Source: Runella sp.
GTDB lineage: Bacteria; Bacteroidota; Bacteroidia; Cytophagales; Spirosomataceae
Assembly: GCA_023254175.1 (NCBI GenBank)
Contig: JALQYJ010000102.1
Location: forward strand, 1 to 44,628
DNA: 44,628 nucleotides
Direction of reading: 5' to 3'
Part shown: positions 16,896 through 26,469 of the stretch, in pieces
Layout: every line of letters begins with the position of its first letter
Numbering within the stretch: the first letter of the stretch is position 1
Notes under the pieces: generated by a model
Seen by the model: only the letters and a program-made list of their open reading frames with translations
Database searches by the model: none
What the model was told of the DNA's origin: nothing
Made by a program: the position numbers and the translations under genes

Positions 16896-17351
16896 ATGAA
16901 AAAGAAAGAAATTAAATTCTTCACGCAAGAAGATAATGTTGTCGAAAAAGTAAAAGCAGTTAAAGAAGAATTTTCTTTGCCAGAAGCTCATATTACTTCA
17001 AATGGTAAGTTGAGTTTACCTTTGGATACTCTTGACTTTTTAGGGGTGAAATCTACTTTGACAGCCCGTTTTAAAGTTGGTGTTGACCAAAATAAAAAGG
17101 GTTTTATTGGCCTTTATCTTATTCCTTCTGATGAAAATGACCCAACAGCATTTGAACTTGTGAAGATTGGTCGTGGTTTTTCTTTGTTATTGAAAGGTAT
17201 TTTTATTAAACTTGGATTAAACTACAAGACAACGGAATATAACTTTACGATAAAAAAAATTGATTTGGAAGGAATCGGTACGGGTTTCTTTGCTAGATTA
17301 ATTTCTGAAGCACCTCGTACAAAAAAAGAGCAGGCAGGTGATGATGAGTAA
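16896..17351 (+). CDS. Conserved-looking small protein of unknown function
   Basis: 151 aa from the ATG at 16896, preceded by its own promoter and followed by a strong terminator, so it is a single-gene transcript. The protein is soluble, with a charged N-terminus (MKKKEIKFFTQEDNVVEKV), a central beta-rich part (about 35-125) and an acidic tail ending AGDDE. LPLDTLDFLGV and ELVKIGRGFSLLLKG are the most structured-looking parts. The first half faintly recalls an AbrB-like swapped-hairpin (SNGKLSLPLDTLDFLGV), but this is not enough for a call. Function unknown. Confidence 0.75.
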   Translation: MKKKEIKFFTQEDNVVEKVKAVKEEFSLPEAHITSNGKLSLPLDTLDFLGVKSTLTARFKVGVDQNKKGFIGLYLIPSDENDPTAFELVKIGRGFSLLLKGIFIKLGLNYKTTEYNFTIKKIDLEGIGTGFFARLISEAPRTKKEQAGDDE

Positions 17352-17370
17352 TATGATTAAAATTTTTGTA

Positions 17371-17404
17371 AAAAAGGCGTCACTTCAAAAGTGACGCCTT
17401 TTTT
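17371..17404 (+). terminator. Rho-independent terminator
   Basis: GGCGTCACTT (17376-17385), three-base loop, AAGTGACGCC (17389-17398), with an A-run before and a T-run after; the A/T runs make it work in both directions. It terminates the small protein gene at 16896-17351. Confidence 0.9.
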
Positions 17405-17836
17405 ATTCACGCTTATCAAGAATCATTTTACCCTCAATATCGTAAATATACATAAAAGCGTAATTACTGACATTATAATGTTTACGAGCACTAAAATTAG
17501 TGATTGGAACGACAATTAAACCCACCATTTGCTATAAAAAAGAATTTAGAATCAAAAAAATTCGATTTTGAGCAACAGGAATAACTGAAGTGAGCGGTAT
17601 CAAATTTGATGGACACAACTTTGTAAATTAAATTCGTATATTATGAGTAAAAGTAAACACACTTTCTTGATTACAATTACTACAAAACCTACATCTATTT
17701 GCATGGAAAGAAGCAATTAAATCTTAACTCAACTTTCACATTTTGAACATTTGCAACAATGCGCAGAAAACGTTTGTGAATGAGCCTTTTCGAAAATTAC
17801 CTGATTCATAGTGAAAACTTCTATGTGGTTACAAAG
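17405..17836. other. Gene-poor stretch with a possible short relic frame
   Basis: Little is supported here. On the minus strand 17528-17403 reads 41 codons from ATG to TAA, ending DIEGKMILDKRE; it looks like the C-terminal end of a lost protein more than a free gene. The remainder (17530-17836), downstream of hmgA, shows no frame, repeat or terminator I can support. Confidence 0.3.
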
Positions 17837-18994
17837 TTACTCAATCCAGCTCTGATAATACCTCATATCGTCCAATTTCAATGCTTCTTCCGTAAGTGAA
17901 AGAGGGTGGAACGTATCAATCATTACGGCCAACTCTTCGGTCGACGTTTTACCAATGCTGCGTTCGTAGGCTCCTGGCGCTGGTCCGTGTGGAATTCCTC
18001 CAGGGTGTAGCGTAATATGTCCTTTTTCAATGTTATTCCGACTCATAAAGTCGCCGTCAACGTAATACAAAATTTCGTCCGAATCAATATTGGAATGATT
18101 GTAAGGCGCAGGAATGGCCTGCGGATGGTAGTCGTAGAGACGCGGGCAGAACGAACAAATCACAAATGCCTTTGTCTCAAAGGTTTGGTGTACTGGTGGC
18201 GGTTGGTGGATACGCCCCGTAATTGGTTCAAAATGATGAATCGAAAAGCCATAAGGGAAATTGTACCCATCCCAACCGACCACGTCAAACGGGTGCGTCG
18301 GGTAGAGGAGTTCGTACAAAACACCCTGTTTTTTGATTTTTACAATAAAATCACCCTTTTCATCGTGCGTTTCGAGGTTTTGGGGAAGCTTGTAATCGCG
18401 CTCACAAAAAGGAGAATGTTCGAGCAATTGACCAAACCAATTTCGATACCTTTTCGGAGTGTAAATGGCGTGAAACGACTCAGCAAACAAAAGCCGATTG
18501 TCGGTGCCGTCAAAATCAATTTGGTAAATCATACCTCTCGGAATGACTAAATAATCGCCATATTCAAACGGAATATTACCCAGTTGCGTTCGTAAAGTCC
18601 CAGTCCCTTGGTGGATGAAAAGTAGCTCATCGGCATCGGCATTTTTGTAAAAATACGAATGGAGTGATTGACGCGGGGCCGTCAAGCCAATGTGAACATC
18701 CATATTTGCTAATAACACCTTTCGGCTTGCTAAAAAATCGTCCTCGGCGGGAAGTTGAAACCCTTTCAACAGACGAGGCTTAATGCTTTTTTGAATGGCA
18801 ATTTTGGGGTTCACGTCGGTTTCAGACAAAACCTCACGAATCATCGTGGGGCGATGCACATGGTACATCAGCACTGACATTCCATCGAATCCGATGGTGC
18901 CGAACAACTGTTCGTAGTACAACCCACCGTCGGACTTACGAAACTGCGTATGCCGTTTGGGAGGAATTTTTCCGAGTTTGTGGTAAATAGGCAT
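17837..18994 (-). CDS. hmgA: Homogentisate 1,2-dioxygenase
   Basis: 385 aa from the ATG at 18994 (MPIYHKLGKIPPKRHTQFRK), the usual start of the short bacterial form; the frame is open 11 codons further upstream. The enzyme opens the ring of homogentisate to maleylacetoacetate in phenylalanine/tyrosine breakdown, using Fe(II) in a cupin fold. Likely iron ligands lie in YNHSNIDSDEILYYVDGDF and in LHPGGIPHGP near the C-terminus. The N-terminal SDGGLYYEQLFGTIGFDG and the ERDYKLPQNLETHDEKGDF segment are also family-like. Fumarylacetoacetase, two steps later in the pathway, is at 38482-39678; the genes are not in one operon. Confidence 0.9.
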   Translation of the reverse strand: MPIYHKLGKIPPKRHTQFRKSDGGLYYEQLFGTIGFDGMSVLMYHVHRPTMIREVLSETDVNPKIAIQKSIKPRLLKGFQLPAEDDFLASRKVLLANMDVHIGLTAPRQSLHSYFYKNADADELLFIHQGTGTLRTQLGNIPFEYGDYLVIPRGMIYQIDFDGTDNRLLFAESFHAIYTPKRYRNWFGQLLEHSPFCERDYKLPQNLETHDEKGDFIVKIKKQGVLYELLYPTHPFDVVGWDGYNFPYGFSIHHFEPITGRIHQPPPVHQTFETKAFVICSFCPRLYDYHPQAIPAPYNHSNIDSDEILYYVDGDFMSRNNIEKGHITLHPGGIPHGPAPGAYERSIGKTSTEELAVMIDTFHPLSLTEEALKLDDMRYYQSWIE

Positions 18995-19171
18995 GTTATG
19001 ATGAAGTTGGAATACAATTCTGAACAATCATTTGATTTTGAATTAGTTCTGAAAAAACTGACGATATACCTTGACGGTTTTTTCTAAATTATAGAAAAGA
19101 GAGGTCGTTAATTTTTTCATTGAATTTGTTTTAACAAATATATATAAAAACAATAATTGATATATTAATTA

Positions 19172-19202
19172 TTGCAAAAATGCAGTGTGCTAACTTTCTT
19201 TG
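19172..19202 (+). promoter_or_regulatory. Candidate promoter for the small gene at 19234
   Basis: TTG at 19172-19174 and TTTCTTTG at 19195-19202 with a 20-base spacer; one mismatch to TAnnTTTG. The predicted start of transcription falls between this box and the ATG at 19234. Confidence 0.4.
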
Positions 19203-19233
19203 TTATAATTGTTTTATATTTAAATTGCATGTC

Positions 19234-19401
19234 ATGGTAGACCCACTTACGGAAGCAATCATTTTAAAACCTGCGAAGTTTACTATTCATAATCATCGTT
19301 TCATTTTGCTCAAAAACCAATACTATGAGCCTATTTATGAGGGGAAAGCCACGATTTTAAAAGCGCATCAATGTGTGTTACGGCTGAATCGTAATTCATA
19401 A
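19234..19401 (+). CDS. Small protein of unknown function
   Basis: 55 aa (MVDPLTEAIILKPAKFTIHN...). The frame is open further upstream to an ATG at 19180, but a promoter-like box covers that region, so the ATG at 19234 is preferred. It is a basic, soluble, beta-rich-looking protein without known motifs. The presence of a candidate promoter and its place between two unlinked genes make a real gene possible, not certain. Confidence 0.45.
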   Translation: MVDPLTEAIILKPAKFTIHNHRFILLKNQYYEPIYEGKATILKAHQCVLRLNRNS

Positions 19402-19503
19402 AATATTGAAATTGTAAAATATTTCAATCCTCTTTAATAACTTTTAGAAGAATTTTACGTTTATCAGTAGTTCAACCTAATCATTTATTCTTACAAAAAA
19501 CAC

Positions 19504-20010
19504 ATGAAAAATTTATTCTTAACACTGTTCTGTACTCTTGTTGCATTTACATTTGCCTACAGCCAAAATCCCCCAGCTAGTCCACGCGTAACTGCGGAAA
19601 ACGGTAATATTAAAATTACCTACGGACAACCTTCAAAAAAAGGCCGTGTCATTTTCGGAGCTGAAGGTAGCCAAAGCCTTGAAAAATACGGAAAAGTTTG
19701 GCGTACAGGTGCAAACGAAGCGACAGTGATTACTTTCAAAAAAGACGGCAAACTAGGTGGTAAAGATGTGAAGGCGGGCGATTATGCGTTTTTTACAATT
19801 CCTGGTGAAAAAGAGTGGGTAATCATTTTAAACAGTGATATCAAGCAATGGGGTGCCTATAATTACAAGCAAGACAAAGATGCACTTCGTGTGACAGTTC
19901 CTGCAACCAGCTCGAAAGAGCCAGTCGAAAAACTTACAATTGAAGTGAAAAACAATGCAATTGTTTTAGCTTGGGATACGGCAGGTTTTTCAGTCCCAGT
20001 GTCATTTTAA
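19504..20010 (+). CDS. Secreted DUF2911-domain protein
   Basis: 168 aa. A signal peptide covers about residues 1-20 (MKNLFLTLFCTLVAFTFAYS), after which the mature protein starts with an NPPASPR segment common in the family. The DUF2911 core shows ITYGQPSKKGRVIFG, YGKVWRTGANEAT and DYAFFTIPGEKEWVIILN. DUF2911 proteins are abundant in Bacteroidota and exported to the periplasm or outer membrane; their role is not known. It is monocistronic: a strong terminator lies 22 bases downstream. Confidence 0.9.
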   Translation: MKNLFLTLFCTLVAFTFAYSQNPPASPRVTAENGNIKITYGQPSKKGRVIFGAEGSQSLEKYGKVWRTGANEATVITFKKDGKLGGKDVKAGDYAFFTIPGEKEWVIILNSDIKQWGAYNYKQDKDALRVTVPATSSKEPVEKLTIEVKNNAIVLAWDTAGFSVPVSF

Positions 20011-20031
20011 TTGATGCTAATAATATCTTTA

Positions 20032-20063
20032 GAAGCCCAGCCGTTTGGTTGGGCTTCTTTTTT
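20032..20063 (+). terminator. Rho-independent terminator after the DUF2911 gene
   Basis: GAAGCCCAGCC, loop GTTT, GGTTGGGCTTC (20032-20057, one G-T pair) followed by six T residues. Confidence 0.9.
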
Positions 20064-20383
20064 GTTAAAAAGCAGCATTTTATTGACTATTAAGCTTTTA
20101 GCTTAATTGAGTACCCCTTAACCTTCCCAATAATGAAAAGATATGTATATGCCTTTCTTTTTTTAGTAGTAATAAAACGCTACCCATGCCTGCCAAAATC
20201 ACTGTTGAGAGCTGGGAAGGAATAGCGAAATGGCTAGACAAAACGAGTGTGTCACACTAATAAATGATTTATGATATTGTCTAGTTGGGGCTCTTGATTT
20301 TGTAATTATCTCAAAAGAAAATTTTCAAGTCAACAATAAATTTTGACAGTTTTTAGCTTTTAAACAGACAAACCCATGTTTTT
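20064..20383. other. Gene-less stretch with a truncated signal-peptide-like frame
   Basis: A 30-codon frame from the ATG at 20133 begins MKRYVYAFLFLVV, like a signal peptide, and stops at 20223. It is probably the stub of a lost secreted protein. The rest upstream of 20384 shows no clear promoter or repeat. Confidence 0.3.
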
Positions 20384-21319
20384 ATGCAAATTACTCGTCG
20401 TCAGACTTTGTCGTTACTCACTACTACCACAGGAATGAGTGTGTTGCCAAAAACTTCTCAAGCCGTTGAGCCTGCCAAATCAGCCTCATTTGTGCCTTGC
20501 CTGAATATGAGCACCATTCGAGGCCAAAAATTAGGATACATCAAAGAATTAGAGACCGCGTCAAAGGCTGGTTTTCGATCGGTTGAAATTTGGATGGATA
20601 CCCTCCAAGAGTTTATCAAAAACGGTAATACTCCCGCCCAAGCACGAAAAGTAGCTTCTGATTTAGGAATAAAACTCGAAAACGCCATAGGTTTTGCGGC
20701 ATGGATTGTTGATGATGAAGCGGCAAGGGCAAAAGGTGTAGACCAACTCAAGCGCGAAATGGAGCTTTTGGCAGAAGTGGGCTGCATGCGTGTCGCGACT
20801 CCCCCAGTAGGCGCGCAAGCTCCTCAAGCCCCCCGCATCGACCTTCAAAAAGCAGCAGAACGCTACCGTACTATTCTCGAAATAAGCGACCAAACTAAGG
20901 TAATTCCGCAATTGGAACTGTGGGGCTTTTCTAAAAACCTCAACAAACTCAGTGAAGTGATGTATGTGGCCATAGAAAGCGGTCACCCATCGGCGCGTTT
21001 GCTGCTAGATGTCTACCATTTGTTCAAAGGTGGGTCAAGTTTAGATACCCTCAAGTTGGTAGGTAAACCTGGCGTTGAACTATTTCACATCAACGATTAC
21101 CCCACTAATTTATCCAAAGAAACGATTGTCGATGCCGACCGTGTGTATCCTGGTGATGGAATTGCGCCCATTGGCCAAATTTTGAAGACCATCAAAAACC
21201 CAGAGCGGCCTATTGTGCTTTCGTTGGAAGTATTTAATAAGACTTATTATGCCCAAGATGCCCTTGAAGTTGCCAAAATGGGCTTGGCAAAAATCAATAA
21301 AGTAATCGCGGGGAGTTGA
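20384..21319 (+). CDS. Sugar phosphate isomerase/epimerase-like TIM-barrel protein with Tat leader
   Basis: 311 aa. The N-terminus MQITRRQTLSLLTTTTG resembles a twin-arginine signal, with a hydrophobic stretch and a likely cleavage after TSQA, so the protein is probably exported folded to the periplasm. The mature part fits the xylose-isomerase-like TIM barrel family (AP endonuclease family 2): GFRSVEIWMDTLQEF near the start, RLLLDVYHLFKGG with metal-site residues, VELFHINDYPTN, and LSLEVFNKTYYAQD near the end. Members isomerise sugars or inositol derivatives; the substrate cannot be told. No linked sugar operon is seen here. The BatA-like gene lies 77 bases downstream. Confidence 0.85.
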   Translation: MQITRRQTLSLLTTTTGMSVLPKTSQAVEPAKSASFVPCLNMSTIRGQKLGYIKELETASKAGFRSVEIWMDTLQEFIKNGNTPAQARKVASDLGIKLENAIGFAAWIVDDEAARAKGVDQLKREMELLAEVGCMRVATPPVGAQAPQAPRIDLQKAAERYRTILEISDQTKVIPQLELWGFSKNLNKLSEVMYVAIESGHPSARLLLDVYHLFKGGSSLDTLKLVGKPGVELFHINDYPTNLSKETIVDADRVYPGDGIAPIGQILKTIKNPERPIVLSLEVFNKTYYAQDALEVAKMGLAKINKVIAGS

Positions 21320-21332
21320 TTTTCGTACAGAA

Positions 21333-21364
21333 TCTAAACGCTTTGCACGATATTTGCGTTTAGA
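21333..21364. repeat. 9-bp inverted repeat between the isomerase-like and BatA-like genes
   Basis: TCTAAACGC (21333-21341) and GCGTTTAGA (21356-21364), perfect arms with a 14-base loop. It could be a terminator stem without a strong T-run, or an operator in front of the BatA-like gene. Confidence 0.45.
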
Positions 21365-21396
21365 GTTCTAACGACTACCGATAATACCAGACCTGA

Positions 21397-23454
21397 ATGC
21401 AATTTCTATTTCCGACTTTTTTGTGGAGCTTGCTGGCAGTGGGGATTCCAATTGCCATTCACTTGTTCAATTTTCGCCGTACCCGCCGTATTTATTTTTC
21501 CAATGTCTCGTTGTTGAAAAACGTCGAAATGGAAACTAGCTCCTTTCGGCGGCTGAAACAGTACTTGATATTGGCAACACGGGTACTTGCTATTGTGGCG
21601 TTGGTGCTGGCGTTTGCCCAGCCCTATCTTCCAAGTGAAAACAAAGCAGGGACCAATGCTCAGAGTGTAACGAGCGCTTATTTGGACAATTCGTTTTCGA
21701 TGCAAAATGAAGATAATAACCAGCGTTTTTTAGACATTGCTACAGGAAAACTTGATCAATTGCTTACTCTTTTTAGAAACGCCACTCGTTTACAATTGAT
21801 TACCAATGATTTTGATGTGCAAGAACAACAACTCACAACCACTGACCGTATTAAAGACCGCTTAACTACGCTTAAACTTTCGCATACGCCCAGATCGTTG
21901 CCAAGTATTTACAAACGTCAGGTGAATTTGATGTCGAGGTACGCTGGAAGTGGGACAAATCAACTTTTTTGGTTTTCTGATTTTCAAAAAAGTACTGTTG
22001 GAGATTTGTCAAATCTTAAAATTGACTCTACCAATCGGTTGTTTATTGTGCCTGTGCAAGCAGTGGCTAACCAAAATGTATATGTCGATTCGGTGTGGTT
22101 AAATACCCCTTTTGTGCGGGAGTTTCAAAACAATATTTTGTACGTTCGAGTGAGCAATTCGGGCAATGAAGATGTACAAAACATGGTAGTCAAATTGTTT
22201 TTGGACGATGTTCAGGTGTCTACTGCTCCCGTCAACTTGGCTCCCAAAGGGTCAGCTACGGCTTCTTTCAATTTTAATGTTCGAGGTAAGGGCTTCAAAA
22301 GAGGCCGAATTGTTTTCGATGATTTGCCAATTACGTTTGACAACGAATACTTTTTTGTGCTAAATGCTTCGCCTGTCATTCGAGTACTACATTTGTATGG
22401 ACAAGCCAATCCCAATCGCTCCGTAGAAAACGTTTTTGCCAACGATAGTTTATTTGCATTAAAAAGCATCAACGCTAATAATGCGGACATTGGGTTGTTG
22501 AAACAAACCGATTTGGTGGTACTAGAAAGCGCAGAACGTGTCGAAGGAGCCATGCGTTCAGAACTCGAAAATTTTGTCCGTAAAGGTGGTAGTCTTTTCG
22601 TTATTCCGCCTTCGAATCCTGATATGGCTTCCTATGGTGGTTTTATGACGGCAATGGGCGTAAATTCTTTCACTGAAAGAACCTCCAACGAACCCATCCC
22701 GTTAACGAATCCAGAACGGAGAAGTTCGTTTTTTAGCGATGTTTTTGAGCAATCTATTCGACAAGAAAATTTAGAATTACCCGTTTCGAAGCCTGTTTGG
22801 CAATGGCAAGCGGATGGGGCTAAATTGTTGAGCCTTCGCAGTGGCGATGTATTTTTGAGTCAGTCAGCGATGCAACGGGGTAAGGTGTATGTATTGGCAA
22901 ATCCACTCACGGAAACATTTGGGAACTTTGCTCAAAACGCACTTTTTGTGCCAGTTATGTACAAAATAGCTGCTCAAAGCGTCAGAGAACAGCGTACTGC
23001 CTATTCGTTTGACGAAAATACTATTTCGTTGACAGTACCTGGTTTGCCACAAAACACCATTTTTAAGCTCAAAAAAGGTAAAATAGAGCTGATTCCAGTT
23101 CAACGCTTAAACGGTAACCAATTGACGCTCGAATTACCGAAAAGCAACCAATTGACGACCGAACAAGACATGGGGTCGGGGTACTACGAGTTACAAAAAG
23201 ACGGACAAACTGTTCAGTTGTTGGCTTTGAACCACGATAACTTAGAATCGCAATTAGACTATTATACCCCCGACGAACTTCGGAAATTATTTTCCAACCA
23301 GCCCAATGTACAGGTATTTGACCATGTGGCGGATGGTGATTTTGTGAAGGAATTTCAAAAACAAAATATTGGTGTCAGCCTTTGGAAGTATTTCTTGTGG
23401 GCGGCGTTAGTGTTTTTGCTTTTAGAAATCTTAGTTATTCGCCTAATAAAATAA
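21397..23454 (+). CDS. BatA-domain, vWA-like membrane protein
   Basis: 685 aa. The N-terminal BatA region (about 1-80) has MQFLFPTFLWSLLAVGIPIA and the family segment HLFNFRRTRRIYFSNVSLL, followed by a second membrane helix (about 58-77). A vWA-like domain starts SAYLDNSFSMQNED, keeping the DxSxS metal-binding pattern. The large periplasmic middle includes an Ig-like part (about 225-310) and a GATase-like part (about 340-430). A last membrane helix is at about 665-683. Such proteins are typical of Bacteroidota and are related to the Bat aerotolerance proteins, but the precise role is unknown. Alone here, without the moxR/batB operon. Confidence 0.88.
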   Translation: MQFLFPTFLWSLLAVGIPIAIHLFNFRRTRRIYFSNVSLLKNVEMETSSFRRLKQYLILATRVLAIVALVLAFAQPYLPSENKAGTNAQSVTSAYLDNSFSMQNEDNNQRFLDIATGKLDQLLTLFRNATRLQLITNDFDVQEQQLTTTDRIKDRLTTLKLSHTPRSLPSIYKRQVNLMSRYAGSGTNQLFWFSDFQKSTVGDLSNLKIDSTNRLFIVPVQAVANQNVYVDSVWLNTPFVREFQNNILYVRVSNSGNEDVQNMVVKLFLDDVQVSTAPVNLAPKGSATASFNFNVRGKGFKRGRIVFDDLPITFDNEYFFVLNASPVIRVLHLYGQANPNRSVENVFANDSLFALKSINANNADIGLLKQTDLVVLESAERVEGAMRSELENFVRKGGSLFVIPPSNPDMASYGGFMTAMGVNSFTERTSNEPIPLTNPERRSSFFSDVFEQSIRQENLELPVSKPVWQWQADGAKLLSLRSGDVFLSQSAMQRGKVYVLANPLTETFGNFAQNALFVPVMYKIAAQSVREQRTAYSFDENTISLTVPGLPQNTIFKLKKGKIELIPVQRLNGNQLTLELPKSNQLTTEQDMGSGYYELQKDGQTVQLLALNHDNLESQLDYYTPDELRKLFSNQPNVQVFDHVADGDFVKEFQKQNIGVSLWKYFLWAALVFLLLEILVIRLIK

Positions 23455-23516
23455 CTAGCCTTCTGTACCTCTGGTTTTGAGAAACCAGAGGTACAGAAGG
23501 CTAGTTTCTCAAAACC
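23453..23516. terminator. Long stem-loop with two mutually exclusive stems between convergent genes
   Basis: Stem A pairs 23453-23477 with 23482-23506: 25 perfect base pairs around a TGAG loop, beginning inside the stop codon of the BatA-like gene. Stem B pairs GGTTTTGAGAAAC (23473-23485) with GTTTCTCAAAACC (23504-23516), 13 perfect pairs. The two share bases and cannot form together. The site lies between the BatA-like gene and the convergent purL, so a bidirectional terminator is likely, or a mobile palindromic repeat. Confidence 0.75.
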
Positions 23517-23649
23517 TTGCTCGAGCACGAAACGCAAGTTTTTTTTGACCAAGTGCGAAACAAAATTTCCCTATTTTGTCAAATTAACGTTTAGCTCAGA
23601 TTTTTAATAACTTCCATCAAACGATTTCTATTGGTAAATATTAAAAAGC

Positions 23650-25899
23650 CTAACTCATGATTTTACCCAATGAATTATCGTACAAACCTTTGGCTTCTGA
23701 AGTCGAGATAACGGCTTGTTTATCAACCACAAAACCTTCTTTTGTTACTTTACCAAGCAGCGCGTGCGTGATTTTAAGGTCGGCCCCAAGTACCTTCTGA
23801 AACTCTTCTTGCTTATTAGGGCTTACACTCACCAAAACGCGGCTTTGAGCTTCACCAAACAAGAACGCATCGGCACGGTAGGGACTTTGAGTGGCTACTT
23901 CAAACCCAAGTCCGCGAGGTAAGGCAGATTCGGCTAGAGCCACCATCAATCCACCGTCCGAAACATCGTGGACTGACTCTACCAACTGCTTAGAAATCAG
24001 CTGTGCAACAGCTTGTTGCAATTCAAATTCTTCGTCGAGATCGAAGGCAGGAGCAGGAGATGCTTTTACGCCATGGTACGAGTACAAGTACTCTGATGAT
24101 GCGATGTCGTTTTTAGGTTGACCAACCAAGAAAATCAAATCACCTTCGTTTTTGAAGTCGAGTGTCATTTGGTTTTCAGGTTTTTCCATCAAACCAATCA
24201 TTCCAATCGTAGGTGTTGGGAAAACAGGCCCGTCGTCTGACGATTGGTTGTAGAAACTCACGTTTCCACCCGTAACAGGCGTGCTAAATTTACGACACGC
24301 TTCGCCCATTCCTTTTACGGCGTGTACAAATTGCCAGTAAACCTCAGGTACATACGGGTTACCGAAGTTGAGGTTGTTCGTAATCGCCAATGGTACTGCT
24401 CCTGTACATACAAGGTTACGAGCCGCTTCCGAAACCGCAATTTGTGCTCCTACAAATGGGTCAGCATTGACATAGCGAGCGTTACAGTCGACCGTCATGG
24501 CGATGCCTTTTTCGTAATTTGGGCGTTCTACGTCACGGATACGAACCACTGCCGAATCGGACGGGCGGTTGGTCGAACGGTTAGCAGTACCCACCATTGA
24601 GTCGTATTGCTCATATACCCACTTTTTAGAAGCGATGTTTGGATGTGAAAGAAGGTGACGAGTTACAGCTGCGATTTCGGCTGCTGAATTTACGTCAGCT
24701 ACCGAATTAATATCAAATTTCTTAAACTCTTGGAAGTAAGCAGGCTCGCGGTATTCGCGGTGGTTTTGCGGAGCACCTCCTCCCAATACAAGGTCGTGGG
24801 CAGGAACGTCCGCAATCAATTCACCGTGTTGGAAGAAATGCAAACGTCCACCTTCAACCACTTCACCGATTTGAGCACAGTGCAAATCCCATTTATCAAA
24901 AATACCTTTAATAACATCCTCTTTGCCTTTCTCAACTACCACCAACATACGTTCTTGTGATTCAGAAAGCAAAATTTCCCATCCTTTCATATTAGCTTGG
25001 CGGGTGGGAACCTTATCGAGGTCGATAATCATCCCGTGTTCGCCTTTAGCGCTCATTTCAGAGGTTGAGCAGATAATTCCAGCTGCACCCATGTCTTGAA
25101 TACCTATTACATAACCAGTACGAATGATTTCAAGCGAGGCTTCCAAAAGCAATTTTTCCATGAAAGGGTCACCTACTTGAACGGCAGGCAACTTTTCGGT
25201 TGACTTTTCTGAAATATCTTCCGAAGCAAAACTTGCCCCACCGATACCGTCTTTGCCCGTTGCCGAACCTACGATAAATACGGGATTTCCTACGCCATAA
25301 CTAATAGCACGAGCCACTTCACCTGCTTTTACAATTCCTGCTGAAAACGCATTGACAAGTGGGTTGGTGTTATAACATTCGTCAAAGAAAACTTCACCAC
25401 CTACGGTTGGGATACCGAAAGCGTTGCCGTAATCGCCGATTCCTTTCACGACACCCTTCACGAGCCATTTTGTTTTGGCTAAATCAGGATTACCGAAGCG
25501 GAGAGAGTTTAATTGAGCAATAGGGCGTGCGCCCATCGTAAAAATATCGCGGTTGATACCGCCTACCCCTGTCGCAGCTCCTTGATAAGGTTCCAATGCT
25601 GAAGGGTGATTGTGAGATTCAATTTTAAAGCTACAAGCCAACCCGTCTCCAATGTCAACAAGACCTGCGTTTTCTTCGCCTGCTTTGGCGAGCATACGGT
25701 CTGAGTCACGGGGAAGTGTTTTTAGCCAAACAATCGAGTTTTTGTAAGAGCAGTGCTCCGACCACATTACCGAGAAAATGCTCAACTCAGTGAAGTTGGG
25801 TGTACGGCCTAGTATTTGTTTAATCTGTTCAAATTCTTCAGGAAGAATACCTAGTTTTTTGGCGGTTTCGACGGTTGGTAGTTGTTCTACGTGTTCCAC
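23650..25899 (-). CDS. purL: Phosphoribosylformylglycinamidine synthase subunit PurL
   Basis: 749 aa, the usual size of the small-type PurL, which works with separate PurQ and PurS. The enzyme converts FGAR, ATP and glutamine-derived ammonia to FGAM in purine synthesis. Recognised segments: FSVMWSEHCSYKNS near residue 45, FKIESHNHPSALEPYQGAATGVGG, QDMGAAGIICSTSEMS, and the second half with SFYNQSSDDGPVFPTPTIGM and VHDVSDGGLMVALAE. No damage was seen. Neither purQ nor purS is in the window. It is divergent from gltB across a 570-base gap and convergent with the BatA-like gene. Confidence 0.97.
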   Translation of the reverse strand: MEHVEQLPTVETAKKLGILPEEFEQIKQILGRTPNFTELSIFSVMWSEHCSYKNSIVWLKTLPRDSDRMLAKAGEENAGLVDIGDGLACSFKIESHNHPSALEPYQGAATGVGGINRDIFTMGARPIAQLNSLRFGNPDLAKTKWLVKGVVKGIGDYGNAFGIPTVGGEVFFDECYNTNPLVNAFSAGIVKAGEVARAISYGVGNPVFIVGSATGKDGIGGASFASEDISEKSTEKLPAVQVGDPFMEKLLLEASLEIIRTGYVIGIQDMGAAGIICSTSEMSAKGEHGMIIDLDKVPTRQANMKGWEILLSESQERMLVVVEKGKEDVIKGIFDKWDLHCAQIGEVVEGGRLHFFQHGELIADVPAHDLVLGGGAPQNHREYREPAYFQEFKKFDINSVADVNSAAEIAAVTRHLLSHPNIASKKWVYEQYDSMVGTANRSTNRPSDSAVVRIRDVERPNYEKGIAMTVDCNARYVNADPFVGAQIAVSEAARNLVCTGAVPLAITNNLNFGNPYVPEVYWQFVHAVKGMGEACRKFSTPVTGGNVSFYNQSSDDGPVFPTPTIGMIGLMEKPENQMTLDFKNEGDLIFLVGQPKNDIASSEYLYSYHGVKASPAPAFDLDEEFELQQAVAQLISKQLVESVHDVSDGGLMVALAESALPRGLGFEVATQSPYRADAFLFGEAQSRVLVSVSPNKQEEFQKVLGADLKITHALLGKVTKEGFVVDKQAVISTSEAKGLYDNSLGKIMS

Positions 25900-25942
25900 G
25901 AGCGGAGGAGTTGGGGGATTGGTGAATTGTGTACTAAAGTTG

Positions 25943-25950
25943 CAAAGTTA
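25943..25950 (-). promoter_or_regulatory. -7 box upstream of purL
   Basis: On the minus strand TAACTTTG is a full match to TAnnTTTG, 44 bases before the purL ATG. No clear TTG at -33 was found. Confidence 0.4.
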
Positions 25951-26469
25951 GCTTTGACAGCCACTATTTTCTAACTTTATCTTATATTTTCTTTCCTTCT
26001 AGTGTTTCTAAGCAACTTTTGCTAAAGCCGTTAAGGACTTTTTCTAAGGGCTAGTCCTACCTAATTTTCGGGAAATACTTATCTAAACTTCTCAGATTAC
26101 CCAGTCCTAATAAGTCGAAATAATGGAGAAAAGTGAGTTGATTGAAAAAAATTAAAAACAGAACGACATTTTGAATCTTGAATTGATGAATTTCCAATAA
26201 AACGAATGTTTTTTTGAAAATTATTTTACATTTTGGTGTATAATTAAAAAAATACGAAAGATAGGCGAAGTGTATTATGAAATTGTAAAATTCCAAGAAT
26301 ATTTGATATATTCTTAATAAGTTAAAAAAACAGTTACAATATTTGGCAAAAAGGTTGTTGTACCAAATAAATTTTTGTGTAACTTGCGTGAGATTAAAGT
26401 TCCGTAGTATTACTTAAGCAATGAAGTGAGGACTCGGAAGACAACCAACCCCCAATATACAACAAAACC
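25951..26469. other. Divergent purL-gltB intergenic region with an AT-rich palindrome
   Basis: No gene is supported; the short minus-strand frame at 26057-26296 is low-complexity and AT-rich. AAGAATAT (26295-26302) and ATATTCTT (26308-26315) form a perfect 8-bp inverted repeat about 155 bases upstream of gltB, which could bind a regulator. No convincing -7 box for gltB was identified. Confidence 0.4.

Noticed and set aside
26057-26296. 79-codon minus-strand frame between purL and gltB
   Set aside because: Phe/Ile/Leu-rich translation of very AT-rich DNA without recognisable features.
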